From Rhodopseudomonas sp. AAP120 (GTDB taxonomy: Bacteria > Pseudomonadota > Alphaproteobacteria > Rhizobiales > Xanthobacteraceae): 47,817 nucleotides of DNA. How positions within the stretch are numbered: the first letter of the stretch is position 1; every line of letters starts with the position of its first letter. The notes beneath the pieces are model-generated. The model saw only the letters and a list, made by a program, of their open reading frames with translations. It was not told the origin of the DNA and searched no databases. Shown in pieces: positions 16,159 through 24,212 of the stretch. The stretch spans positions 1-47,817 of the forward strand of contig NZ_LJIC01000002.1 of the NCBI RefSeq assembly GCF_001295845.1. The letters are read 5' to 3'. The translations under genes were made by a program, and so were the position numbers.

Positions 16159-17376
16159 ATGACGACTACCACCATCGAGGTTCAAGAGCGCGCGGCATCC
16201 GCAGCGTTCGGCCGCCGCAAGGTGTCGCCGCGCGCGTGCATCATCGACAGCAAGCCGCATCTACGGGCGTTTCTCGCCGACACGCTGGAAGAGCTGCGCT
16301 TCGTCACCAGCGAATGCGGCGATCCCGAAGAGCTGGCGTCGCGCATCGCCGAGCAGCAGCCCGACTTGCTGGTGATCGGCTCCTCGATCGGCGGGGTCGA
16401 GGCGGCGCGGATCATCGACACCGCGTGCAACGCCGGCTTTCGCGGCAGCGTGATTCTGATTTCGGCGCGCGAGACCATCGCGCTGCGTGGCATCCTGCAT
16501 CACGGGCTGGAACGCGGCCTGACCATGCTGCCGCCGCTGTCGACGCCGTTCAGCGCGCAGATGCTACGGGAATGCATCGCGCCGCTGCTGCCGCAGGAGC
16601 CGCCGCCGAAGCCGGAGGTGGATGTCGCCGAGGCGTTGAAAACCGGCTGGCTGGAGCTCTGGTACCAACGCAAGCTCGACGCGCGATCGCTGACGCCGTC
16701 CGGCGCCGAGGCGCTGGTGCGGATGCGGCACCCGAGCTGGGGCGTGGTGGTGCCGTCGGCGTTCCTGCCCGACCAGAACGATCCGCACTTTCGCGCGCTG
16801 TCGGAATTCGTCGTCGCCCGCGCGATCGCCGACTGGCGCTATCTGCTCGATCATCACGGCCCGGTGGACCTGTCGATCAACCTGCCGGCGAAATTCCTGC
16901 TCGACGCCCAGGCGGTCGAGGATCTGTGCGCCTGGATGCCGCGGCATCCGGCGTTCGGCGGCCTGATCATCGAGATCGATTCGCTCGAGGTTGCCCAGCA
17001 TCTCGACGCGATGATCGAGATCGCGCAGAGTCTGCGGCTGCACAACATCGCGATCGCGGTCGACAAGGTCGGCGCCGACTGGCCGGAGCTGATGCGTCTG
17101 GACGCGTTTCCGTTCGTCGAACTCAAGGTCGACCGCAGCTTCGTCACCGGCTGCGCCGACGACCGGCTGAAGCGCACGGTGTGCAAGCGCATCGTCGATC
17201 TCGCCGCCGATTACGGCGCCCGCTGCACCGCGACCGGGATCGAGAGCCGCTCCGACTACATCGCGGCCCACGAGCTCGGCTTCGACCTCGTGCAGGGCTA
17301 TCTGTTCGGCAAGCCGATGGGACTGAAGAAATTCGCTCGCGCGGTCTCCACCAAGCCGCTCGGCACGCTGGAGTAG
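16159..17376 (+). CDS. Receiver-like/EAL domain protein, degenerate catalytic site
   Basis: A 405-residue cytosolic protein. Residues about 25-145 resemble a receiver domain (CIIDSKPHLRAFL), but the position where the phosphorylated Asp normally lies is Gly/Ser (DLLVIGSSIGG), so it is probably not phosphorylated. Residues about 155-395 are an EAL domain. The EAL motif itself is E184-A-L (GAEALVRMRHP), and N241, E272, K323 (ELKVDRSF), E362 (GIES) and Q379 (LVQGYLFGKP) are kept. The metal-binding DDFGTG loop is DKVGAD, so one Asp is replaced by Lys303. Active c-di-GMP phosphodiesterase function is therefore doubtful; a binding or protein-interaction role is more likely. It is a single gene with a palindrome-bearing leader. 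Confidence 0.85.
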   Translation: MTTTTIEVQERAASAAFGRRKVSPRACIIDSKPHLRAFLADTLEELRFVTSECGDPEELASRIAEQQPDLLVIGSSIGGVEAARIIDTACNAGFRGSVILISARETIALRGILHHGLERGLTMLPPLSTPFSAQMLRECIAPLLPQEPPPKPEVDVAEALKTGWLELWYQRKLDARSLTPSGAEALVRMRHPSWGVVVPSAFLPDQNDPHFRALSEFVVARAIADWRYLLDHHGPVDLSINLPAKFLLDAQAVEDLCAWMPRHPAFGGLIIEIDSLEVAQHLDAMIEIAQSLRLHNIAIAVDKVGADWPELMRLDAFPFVELKVDRSFVTGCADDRLKRTVCKRIVDLAADYGARCTATGIESRSDYIAAHELGFDLVQGYLFGKPMGLKKFARAVSTKPLGTLE

Positions 17377-17410
17377 CACGGCCGCGTTACGTCCGCGGCT
17401 CGTCGCGAGA

Positions 17411-17905
17411 TCATTCGAACGTCATGTCGAGGCACTTCGAGACGTCGCTGCCGAGGCCCGACGCGATGGTGATGCAGCCGCGCAGCTTGCGGCTGCCCAC
17501 GTCGCTCGCCCAGATCGCGTAGCCGCCGGGACCGAAGAACGAGTTGGTGTTCGGCGGCTCGGTCTCGGCGGCGTCGAACTCGTAGTTGCCGTCGGTCTCG
17601 AAAATCCGGGCGCGCTTCGAGCAGCCGCCGTCGGTCTGGACGTTGATCACTTCCTTGTTGTCGCGCGTCATCGCCAGGCTGACGGCGCAGCGGAAGTATT
17701 CGGAGGTCTTGGCGTTGAACAGATAGGCGTAAGAGCGGCAGGTCGCGGTGGTGAGCTTACCGGGGCTGAGGCCGCGGCTGCACGAGATGCGCTGGTTGTT
17801 GCTGAGCTTGAAGTCGTCGGCCCGGACCGCCGCCGGCAGCATCAGCGCCACAGCGGCCGACAGCGCCGCGCCCTTCGTCAACGTCCGCCACGAACCCAAG
17901 CGCAT
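17411..17905 (-). CDS. Exported hypothetical protein (164 aa)
   Basis: A 164-residue protein with a clear Sec signal peptide (residues 1-29, GAALSAAVALMLPAAVRADD). The mature part has six cysteines (ISCSRG, TCRSYAY, RCAVS, GGCSKR, GCITI, KCLDM) that probably form disulfides in the periplasm, and a Ser/Gly-rich middle (NSFFGPGGYAIWASDVGSRKL). The ATG at 17905 follows GGGAGG at a good distance, which decides the start over a longer open frame. I do not recognise a family. It converges with the EAL gene and is divergent from the small exported gene at 18192. Confidence 0.75.
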   Translation of the reverse strand: MRLGSWRTLTKGAALSAAVALMLPAAVRADDFKLSNNQRISCSRGLSPGKLTTATCRSYAYLFNAKTSEYFRCAVSLAMTRDNKEVINVQTDGGCSKRARIFETDGNYEFDAAETEPPNTNSFFGPGGYAIWASDVGSRKLRGCITIASGLGSDVSKCLDMTFE

Positions 17906-18191
17906 CGTCTGCCTCCCGACTTGTTGATCGCCGCCGCGACGGCGCTTCTGGCGACCCATGCGGATCGCACATCCGAATCCGGTGCCGAATTGTTTCCGGA
18001 TTGCTGTAGTCCGGAATCGGCGCACGCGAAAGACACACCAAAGCGCACTGGCAAATTCCAAATCCGTACCGACATGGACGCGGGTGCGGCGAGCTCGGCT
18101 TGACGTAGAAACATCGTTCGTGATTTGTTCAGAACCTGCGACGCAGGACGCCGGGGCGCCGCTCGCATCGAGGCCCGAGGAGACGACAGCC

Positions 18192-18500
18192 ATGATCGCC
18201 CACTCTCTCGCGACGCTGCTGGCCGCGGCGGTCGTAATCACGCTTGCGGCACCGGCGATGGCGCAGACCGAGGAGGCCACGCCGTGGGTGCTGTCACGCG
18301 ACATGGGTTACGGCTACACCAAGGACGGCAAGACGTTCTCCTACAAGATGGGCACCAGCAACGCCAAGGACCTGTTCAAAGGCGCCCGGAAGGTACCGAA
18401 GGACACGCTGTTCTTCGTCGGCGCCAACGGCCAGCTCTACATGCGCAGCGGCCCGTTCCTCGAAGACGACGGCAGCTTCAAGTTCGGAACGAACCGCTGA
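18192..18500 (+). CDS. Small exported hypothetical protein (102 aa)
   Basis: A 102-residue protein with a Sec signal peptide (residues 1-25, LATLLAAAVVITLAAPAMAQ). The mature 77 residues have the pattern RDMGYGYTKDGKTFSYKMGT, then AKDLFKGARKVPKDTLFFVGANGQLYM and LEDDGSFKFG, which suggests a small beta-rich fold. GAGGAG lies a few bases before the ATG at 18192 and decides the start. No family is recognised, though similar short exported proteins occur in Rhodopseudomonas and Bradyrhizobium. The 286-bp gap before it (17906-18191) is a divergent promoter region with no other recognisable feature. Confidence 0.7.
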   Translation: MIAHSLATLLAAAVVITLAAPAMAQTEEATPWVLSRDMGYGYTKDGKTFSYKMGTSNAKDLFKGARKVPKDTLFFVGANGQLYMRSGPFLEDDGSFKFGTNR

Positions 18501-18573
18501 GGCGGACCACGCCGGTGCGCTGGCACGTCTCAGAGATCGTCTCTGGCTGTCTGACGCGATCGGCGAGGACGGT

Positions 18574-18674
18574 CTCATCGCGAGGAGGCGCGTAGCGCCG
18601 TCTCGAACCATGCGCCGCAGGCCGCGTGGCTCCATCCTTCGAGGCGCCCGGCTACGCCGGGCTGCTCGGATGCA
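18574..18674. repeat. Composite REP element (two hairpins), inverted orientation
   Basis: A GGAGGCGCGTAGCGCCGTCTC hairpin next to a CATCCTTCGAGGCGCCCGGC hairpin. The same pair, in the opposite order and orientation, is found at 29161-29264 and 39007-39111, so the pair is a single mobile-like unit. Confidence 0.8.
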
Positions 18675-18734
18675 GACGCAGTGCTGTGAGGCGCAGTCAC
18701 TTCAACCGCTGTCGCCTCATCAATGAACGAGGCC

Positions 18735-19922
18735 TCAGAACGCCGCGTAGAGTTCGCGCGCGCCGGGCTTGGCGCTGTTGGCGTCCATGCGGGCGTCGGT
18801 CACCGCCAGCAACTTCGCGACGGTGTTGTGACGGATCGCCACCGGATTGCGCTCATAGCCTGAGCGCTGAAAGAAGTTCGAGGTCGGCACGATCTCGCGC
18901 AGCTCCTGCGGCATCGTGACCATGTCGAAGCCGGTGCCGTCGCCGGTGAGATTCATCATCTCCAGTTCGGCGGCGGTCAGCGGTTCATTGTAGCCCTTCA
19001 GCTGGGCGAATTTCACCGAGGTCAGCAGCTTGTGGGTCTGCAGCAGCGGGCCGACATCGATGTCGAGCACCAGCGCGTGCGCGCCCCAGCCCTGCGGCGT
19101 GCGGCCGAGCTTCTCGTGCTCGCTCCAATTGCCCGGGATCGAGCGCGCCATCGCCACCATGCGCTTGACGATGCCGATCTTGTGCTCGAGCGCCTTGCGC
19201 TGCGGGCCGGACAGCGTCGAGGCGCGCTCGTTCAGCACCTTGAGAATATGATTGCCCTGTTCGGCGAGCAGCACCAGCGTGTTGGTGGTGAGCAGCTGAT
19301 TGTAACCGATCGCGGTCGAGATCGCGCGCGAGCCCGGGCGCAATTTGCTGAGGCCCGATTGCATATCGTAGCTGCCGTCGCCGCCGGTTTCGAACGCATA
19401 GACCCGCACAGCCTGCTCGCGGGTCAGCCCCATCGCGCGGGCGACGCGCGCATAAGCGCGCTTGAACTCCAGCTCGGAGGCCGGCCGCTGCGGCACGAAC
19501 TGATAGTAATCGGCGGCCGCCTTGACGAAATCCGCCACCACCGGCAACGACCGGCGCTCGCCCGGCGGCTGTGGCCGCGGCTCTGGATCGACCGGCCGTT
19601 TCGGCCCGGTATAGACCGGCGGCTGCACCAGCACGTAGTCGTCACTGGAGATTCGATCGCCGGCGCGGCGCTTGGCGTTGCGGATGCGGCGCTTCTCGGC
19701 GATCGCGTTCCAATAGGCCTCGGCGTCACGATCGAACTCGGCCCGTGCGGCCTGATATTGCTGCAGCCGGTAGCGATACTCGGCGATCGCTTCGGGCGAA
19801 GCCGCCTGGGCACGCGCATTCGCGACGGCGAGCGGCAGCGCGGTCTGGGCGAACGTGGCGGGCGCGAGCGCGAACAGCGCAAGCGACGCGAGGCTGACGG
19901 AGCGAATCAGACGAGTCGGCAT
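18735..19922 (-). CDS. Exported protein with possible lysozyme-like domain
   Basis: A 395-residue exported protein. The signal peptide is residues 1-25 (SLASLALFALAPATFAQ). Residues about 44-85 are helical and charged (YRYRLQQYQAARAEFDRDAEAYWNAI is part), then a proline-rich linker (residues 100-125). The C-terminal part (about 128-395) is a helical domain with YAFETGGDGSYDMQSG at 175-190 and AIGYNQLLTTNT at 204-215. A Glu in E-T-G-G followed by G-Y-N-Q resembles the ESxG...GxxQ pattern of lytic transglycosylase-type lysozyme folds, with E178 the candidate catalytic acid. That is inference from motif spacing; no standard SLT match is claimed. It is transcribed alone. Confidence 0.75.
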   Translation of the reverse strand: MPTRLIRSVSLASLALFALAPATFAQTALPLAVANARAQAASPEAIAEYRYRLQQYQAARAEFDRDAEAYWNAIAEKRRIRNAKRRAGDRISSDDYVLVQPPVYTGPKRPVDPEPRPQPPGERRSLPVVADFVKAAADYYQFVPQRPASELEFKRAYARVARAMGLTREQAVRVYAFETGGDGSYDMQSGLSKLRPGSRAISTAIGYNQLLTTNTLVLLAEQGNHILKVLNERASTLSGPQRKALEHKIGIVKRMVAMARSIPGNWSEHEKLGRTPQGWGAHALVLDIDVGPLLQTHKLLTSVKFAQLKGYNEPLTAAELEMMNLTGDGTGFDMVTMPQELREIVPTSNFFQRSGYERNPVAIRHNTVAKLLAVTDARMDANSAKPGARELYAAF

Positions 19923-20018
19923 GGCCGAATCATATCGCAGCCAGTGGTGAACGAATTGCTGCGCCGGCCGGGTTCCGTCTGCGGCAAATCGTGGCTCGGG
20001 CGCGTGCGCGGCCGCACG

Positions 20019-20645
20019 CTACTTCCAGGCGAACACCGGCTGTTCGAGATCTGCGACGCGCGTCACACGGCCGCCCAGCACTTCGCGGAACTGATAGATC
20101 AACGCCGCGGTCGGCGCGTGGATGTAGTCGCCGGCGTGGCGGAACCGAATCACGCGCCGCTCGCTCTCCGGGATGCGGGTGAAATCGAACGCTTCCGGCT
20201 CGGCGATAGCCGCGAGCGCGATGTGATGCACCGATGCGACCTCGGCCGGATTGGGTGCGAGCGGCCCGGCCGACGCCGCCCAGGCGACCACCGGGGTGAT
20301 CAGATAGCCGGAACGCGTCGGATAGTCGTCGAGCATGCCGAGTACGTCGCCGGCGCCGAGTTGCAACCCGAGTTCTTCGTGCAACTCGCGGAGCGCCGTC
20401 TCCGGCGCGGTCTCACCGGCATCGCAGCGCCCGCCGGGCAGCGCCCATTGGTTGCTGTGCGCGCGCAGGCTGGCGGCGCGGAAGGTCAGCAGGAACGAGG
20501 CCGCGCCGTCGGCGCCGGCCACCACGGCGATCGCGACCGCGGCGCGCTTCAGGCCTTGCGGCTCCAGCCCATCGTCGTGGCGCGGAAAATCGCGGCAGCG
20601 CGCGGCGATCTCGCTGCGCAAAGCATCGTTGTGCAGATGGCTCAT
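20019..20645 (-). CDS. Nudix hydrolase, CoA pyrophosphatase-like
   Basis: A 208-residue cytosolic Nudix hydrolase. The Nudix box G-x5-E-x7-RE-x2-EE-x-G is complete at about residues 70-92: GGRCDAGETAPETALRELHEELG is its span (written here with positions; key residues are G, E, R-E and E-E). Residues before it (FLLTFRAASLRAHSNQWALP) fit the NUDT7/CoAse subgroup, which splits CoA or acyl-CoA to 3',5'-ADP and phosphopantetheine. The helical N terminus, SEIAARCRDFPRH, is also typical. It diverges from the thioesterase gene with a 75-bp gap; both could handle acyl-CoA turnover, which supports but does not prove the substrate. Confidence 0.85.
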   Translation of the reverse strand: MSHLHNDALRSEIAARCRDFPRHDDGLEPQGLKRAAVAIAVVAGADGAASFLLTFRAASLRAHSNQWALPGGRCDAGETAPETALRELHEELGLQLGAGDVLGMLDDYPTRSGYLITPVVAWAASAGPLAPNPAEVASVHHIALAAIAEPEAFDFTRIPESERRVIRFRHAGDYIHAPTAALIYQFREVLGGRVTRVADLEQPVFAWK

Positions 20646-20720
20646 CCGGCTTGACTACACCGCGCGCGTGCCTGAGGAAACCTCGGCCGCGCCGTCGCTG
20701 CGGCGACAGGGACGAAACGC

Positions 20721-21140
20721 ATGACCGAGACTGCCCGCAGCCTGAAAGCCGACGGCTGGACCATCGTCCACGACGACGGCTTCATCGATCTGGTCGGGCC
20801 GATGTGGCATCGCGTCGTCGACGGGCAGCACGAATTCGCAATCGCCACCGGCGCCAAGCATCGCAATCGCCGCGGACTGGTGCAGGGCGGGCTGATGATG
20901 ACGCTGGCCGACCGCGCTTCCGGCATGGCGGCGCGCGAGCAGTCCGGTGCGCCACACGTCGCCACGGTGCAGCTCGACACGCACTTCATCGACGCCGGCG
21001 AGATCGGCGATCTGCTGATCGCGCGGCCGAAAGTGATCCGCTCGACCCGCAGCCTGATCTTCACCTCGACCGAAGTCAGCGTCGACGGCCGCTGCGTCAT
21101 CGTCGCCACCGGCGTGTTCAAGATCGTGCGGCCGCGCTGA
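20721..21140 (+). CDS. PaaI-family hotdog thioesterase
   Basis: A 139-residue hotdog-fold protein of the PaaI/4HBT type. Diagnostic elements are HEFAIATGAKHRNRRGLVQG, the helix GGLMMTLADRASGMAA, and the strands VATVQLDTHFIDAG and GDLLIARPKVIRSTRS. The catalytic Asp/Glu of the long helix is probably D in TLADRASG, where family members have (A/L)-D-x(2)-(S/G). The protein is expected to hydrolyse acyl-CoA thioesters in the cytosol; the chain is unknown. The start is a good ATG at 20721. It is a single gene, divergent from the Nudix gene. Confidence 0.85.
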   Translation: MTETARSLKADGWTIVHDDGFIDLVGPMWHRVVDGQHEFAIATGAKHRNRRGLVQGGLMMTLADRASGMAAREQSGAPHVATVQLDTHFIDAGEIGDLLIARPKVIRSTRSLIFTSTEVSVDGRCVIVATGVFKIVRPR

Positions 21141-21165
21141 GCCGGAGACATTCCGCCAGCGGCGC

Positions 21166-21912
21166 TCAACCCGCGGCGCGCCAGCGGCCCAGCGCATCGA
21201 GCGTCACCAGGGCTTCGCCGCCTCCCGCGCCGGCGAGATGCCGATACGGCGCGTCGGGTTCGCCGAGATCGCTCAGCACGGCGAACGCACCCGGGAAATC
21301 GTCGCCCTCGGTATAGATGCCGGGGGTGACGATGGTGGCGAGGCCCGCGCCCAGCGCCGCCTTCAGGCCGTTGGTCGAGTCCTCGAAAGCCACGCAGGCC
21401 GCAGCCGGCAGCGCCAGCCGGTCCAGCACATAGTTGTAGATGTCGGGCGCCGGCTTCTTGGCCGGCACAACGTCCCCTGCCCCCACGACATCGAACAGCG
21501 CCAGCGCGTCTGCCCCTAATGCAGCGCCGAGCAGCGCTTCGACGTTCGGCAGGCTGGTGGTGGTGGCGATCGCCAGACGGACGCCGGCGCGCCGGGCGTC
21601 GCGGATCAGCCGCGCCACGCCGGGGCGCAGCGGTGCGCCGACGGCCGCGAGCGCGGTGTAACGCCGCGTCTTGGCGGCATGCAGTTCCGCGATCCGGCCA
21701 ACGGCGCGCTCGGCACCATCAGGGCCCGACGTCAGGAAATGCGCAATCCTCTCCTTGCCGCCGGCCACGTCGAGCAGGCGTCGATACGCCGACTTGTCCC
21801 AATGCCAAGGCAGCAGCTCCGCCGCGAATGTCTCGTTGAAGGCCTGGCGGTGCAGCTCCTCGGTCTCGGCGAGCGTTCCATCGACGTCGAAGATCAAAGC
21901 TTTCGGTATCAT
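21166..21912 (-). CDS. HAD-superfamily hydrolase, CbbY-like
   Basis: A 248-residue cytosolic HAD phosphatase. Motif I is DVDGTLAETEELH (nucleophile Asp at residue 9 and the acid Asp at 11), motif II is ATTTSLPNV, motif III includes PAKKPAPDIYNYVLD with the conserved Lys, and motif IV is FEDSTNGLKAALGAG. The helical cap between motifs I and II fits the CbbY/beta-phosphoglucomutase subgroup; CbbY acts on xylulose 1,5-bisphosphate, the Rubisco inhibitor, in phototrophs, but the specific substrate here is not shown. The start ATG at 21912 follows GAGGTG; the frame is open further upstream. No Calvin-cycle gene is adjacent in this window. Confidence 0.85.
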   Translation of the reverse strand: MIPKALIFDVDGTLAETEELHRQAFNETFAAELLPWHWDKSAYRRLLDVAGGKERIAHFLTSGPDGAERAVGRIAELHAAKTRRYTALAAVGAPLRPGVARLIRDARRAGVRLAIATTTSLPNVEALLGAALGADALALFDVVGAGDVVPAKKPAPDIYNYVLDRLALPAAACVAFEDSTNGLKAALGAGLATIVTPGIYTEGDDFPGAFAVLSDLGEPDAPYRHLAGAGGGEALVTLDALGRWRAAG

Positions 21913-21980
21913 CGCACCTCTATGGCTGCTGCGCGGGCACACGTGAACAGAAATGATGCCTGACAAAACAACCAAGCCAC

Positions 21981-21998
21981 TGTAAAGTAAACTTTACA
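21981..21998. promoter_or_regulatory. Perfect operator-like palindrome TGTAAAG-N4-CTTTACA
   Basis: TGTAAAGTAAACTTTACA has 7-bp perfect arms around TAAA. It is in the 104-bp divergent promoter region between the HAD gene and the 50-residue zinc-ribbon gene, in an unusually AT-rich patch. It also fits TGT-N12-ACA, the very loose PpsR/CrtJ pattern, but the internal bases differ from that site. Confidence 0.6.
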
Positions 21999-22016
21999 AC
22001 TCAAGAGCTGTCCCGC

Positions 22017-22169
22017 ATGACCCAGACCTCCGACACGCCGTCGCGGAAGTGCGACCTGTGCGCAGGCGAGATGAAACTGCTCGGCCGCCTCCCGCGACGA
22101 GCGAACCAAACCCAACGGTTGGTTTTCCGCTGCTCCGCCTGCGACAATGTCATTCAAGAACAGACGTGA
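22017..22169 (+). CDS. Zinc-ribbon micro-protein (50 aa)
   Basis: A 50-residue protein starting MTQTSDTPSRKCDLCAGEMK and ending with CSACDNVIQEQT. It has two CxxC pairs, C12-x2-C15 and C39-x2-C42, 23 residues apart, the standard zinc-ribbon arrangement. The rest is basic (RLPRRANQTQRLVF). It could be a nucleic-acid or protein-binding adaptor. A perfect palindrome 19 bp before the start suggests dedicated regulation. No closer family is recognised. The four cysteines in the right pattern are the main evidence that it is real; it is too short for most gene finders. Confidence 0.7.
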   Translation: MTQTSDTPSRKCDLCAGEMKLLGRLPRRANQTQRLVFRCSACDNVIQEQT

Positions 22170-22206
22170 AACCGTCGAGCCCGGCTTGGCCGGGCCTTAG
22201 TGCCGT

Positions 22207-23124
22207 TCAGCGCCGGTATGGCTCGCCCAGCGTCGCCGGCGCCATCTGCCGGCCGACCAGACCGCCGACGGCGAGCAGCGCCAGCAGATAGGGCAGCATG
22301 ATCAGCAACGCATTCGGCACGTTGACGCCGAGCGCGGGGAGCTGGAATTGCAGCGCCGTCGCGGCGCCGAACAGCAGGCACGCCAGCGTGGTGCCGCCGA
22401 TCCGCCATTTGCCGAAGATCACCGAGGCGATCGCCAGATAGCCAGCGCCGCGGGTCATGCCCTCGGTGAAGGTGTGAATGTCGCCGATCGACAGGAAGGC
22501 GCCGGCCAGCGACGCCATGAAGCCGGCGAACACCACCACGCCGTAGCGCACCGCCGTCACCGACAGGCCGGATTTGTCGACCGCCTTCGGCTCAGCGCCG
22601 GCGGCGTGGATGGCGAGACCGAGCGACGTGTAGCGCAGCACCAATGCGGTGACGATGATGATGGCGATGCCGGCGTAGAGCAGCCAGACCTGCTCGAACA
22701 CCGCCGGGCCGATCATGGGAATATCGCCGAGCAGCGGCGGCTTGATCTTGGCGAGGCCAGGGATTTCGGCACGGGATCGCGCGCCAAAAATTTCGCGATA
22801 GGCCAGCGTGGTGGCGCCGAGCACCAGGATGTTGATGCCGATGCCGGAGACGATCTGGTTGGCGCGTAGCGTGTTGCTGAGAAAGGCTTGGAGCAGCGAC
22901 ACCGGCACCACCGAGATGATGCCGATCAACAGGCCGACCAGCGGATCGCCGGTCGCCCAGGCGCCGACCGCGGCGGCGAAGGCCGACATCAGCATCATGC
23001 CTTCGATGCTCATGTTGAGCACGCCAGCGCGCTCGCTGACCATCTCGCCGATGCCGGCCAGCAGCAGCGGCGTGGCGAGGCGGATCGACGAGCCGAGGAA
23101 GACGGCAAACAGCTCCCAGGTCAT
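22207..23124 (-). CDS. BMP-type ABC transporter permease 2
   Basis: A 305-residue membrane protein with about 8 hydrophobic segments, of the branched-chain-like permease family used by BMP/nucleoside importers (similar to YufQ and NupQ). The stretch ERAGVLNMSIEGMMLMSAF near the N terminus is the family signature, and GIGINILVLGATTLAYREIFG is conserved later. Its ATG overlaps the TGA of the previous gene by 4 bp (ATGA), so translation is coupled, and this decides the start at 23124 instead of 23136. It is the last gene of a four-gene importer operon (binding protein, ATPase, permease 1, permease 2). Confidence 0.92.
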   Translation of the reverse strand: MTWELFAVFLGSSIRLATPLLLAGIGEMVSERAGVLNMSIEGMMLMSAFAAAVGAWATGDPLVGLLIGIISVVPVSLLQAFLSNTLRANQIVSGIGINILVLGATTLAYREIFGARSRAEIPGLAKIKPPLLGDIPMIGPAVFEQVWLLYAGIAIIIVTALVLRYTSLGLAIHAAGAEPKAVDKSGLSVTAVRYGVVVFAGFMASLAGAFLSIGDIHTFTEGMTRGAGYLAIASVIFGKWRIGGTTLACLLFGAATALQFQLPALGVNVPNALLIMLPYLLALLAVGGLVGRQMAPATLGEPYRR

Positions 23125-24212
23125 TTGCGCTCCCACTTCTCGATGAACAGCGCCGCGCCGGCGAGCGTGATCACGATCAGGCCCTGGATCACCACCACCA
23201 GCGCGGTCGGTACCGCCGCGACCATCTCCATGTTGATGCCGCCCGAGCGCATAAAGCCGAACAGCAGCGAGGCGGCGATCACGCCCGGGATCGAGCCGCG
23301 CGACAGCAGGCCCGCGACCAGCCCGTCAAAGCCGTAGCCGGACGAGAAGCCGTCCTTCAGCGTGTGCTGCTCACCGAGCAGCATCAGCGCGCCGGCAAGG
23401 CCGCCCAGCGCACCGGCGCCGGCCAGCGCGAACACAACGGTCTTCGCATACGAGATCCCGGCACGATGCGCCGCGACCGGATTGAGCCCGACGGCGCGCA
23501 GCCGCACGCCGAAGATGGTCTTCGCTAGCAATACCCCGACCACCAGCGCGATCAGCAACGTCAGCGGCAGTCCGATATGCACCGGGAAGCCGTAATCGCC
23601 GGTGAGCAGCGGCAGCTGCGTCGAGTCCGGGATCTCCAGCGATTCCGGCAGTGTCGCCGAACTGGTCATCGGCTTGCGCAGCAGGGCCGGCGATTGCACG
23701 CACCAATACAGCAGCCAGACGCCGATGAACGACAGCAGCAGCGTCGAGATCACCTCGTTGGTGCCGGACTTCACCTTCAGCACCGCGGCGAGCGCGCCCC
23801 ACAGCGCACCGGCAATCACTGCGGCCAGCATCGGCAGCATGAAGGCGAGGCCGAGCGGCAGGTCGCTGACGTGGCCGTACAGCGCCACGGCGGTTGCGGC
23901 GATGCCGCCGACTGCGATCTGGCCTTCACCGCCGACATTGGTGAGGTTTGCGCGGTTGGCCAGCACGAAGCCGAAGCCGACCAGCGCGAACACGCAGGCG
24001 CGGTTGAGCGAGGCGGCGAGCGCATAGGGGGAGCCGATGGTGCCATCGACAAAAGCTTCGATCGCGTCGGGCACCGACACGCCAATCGCGGCGATCAACG
24101 CGAGACCGACCGCGGCGGCGAACGCCACGGCCGCGATCGGAACTAACAACGACGGTCGCAGCGTGAAACGCGGCGCGCGAGCGAGTGAGTTCTGCTGATC
24201 GAGCGTGGTCAT
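23121..24212 (-). CDS. BMP-type ABC transporter permease 1
   Basis: A 363-residue membrane protein with about 9-10 segments, partner of the downstream permease (YufP/NupP-like). Diagnostic stretches are FGFVLANRANLTNVGGEGQIAVGG, LKVKSGTNEVISTLLLSFIG and GLAGALMLLGEQHTLKDGFS. The ATG at 24212 overlaps the ATPase stop by ATGA, so the start is secure although the frame is open upstream. Both permeases form the membrane channel driven by the double-domain ATPase. The N-terminal 30 residues are cytosolic and carry no special motif. Confidence 0.92.
   Translation of the reverse strand: MTTLDQQNSLARAPRFTLRPSLLVPIAAVAFAAAVGLALIAAIGVSVPDAIEAFVDGTIGSPYALAASLNRACVFALVGFGFVLANRANLTNVGGEGQIAVGGIAATAVALYGHVSDLPLGLAFMLPMLAAVIAGALWGALAAVLKVKSGTNEVISTLLLSFIGVWLLYWCVQSPALLRKPMTSSATLPESLEIPDSTQLPLLTGDYGFPVHIGLPLTLLIALVVGVLLAKTIFGVRLRAVGLNPVAAHRAGISYAKTVVFALAGAGALGGLAGALMLLGEQHTLKDGFSSGYGFDGLVAGLLSRGSIPGVIAASLLFGFMRSGGINMEMVAAVPTALVVVIQGLIVITLAGAALFIEKWERK

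Noticed and set aside
21981-21998. A PpsR/CrtJ photosynthesis-regulator site
   Set aside because: It only fits the loose TGT-N12-ACA form, the internal bases differ and no photosynthesis gene is near. It is kept as an unassigned operator.
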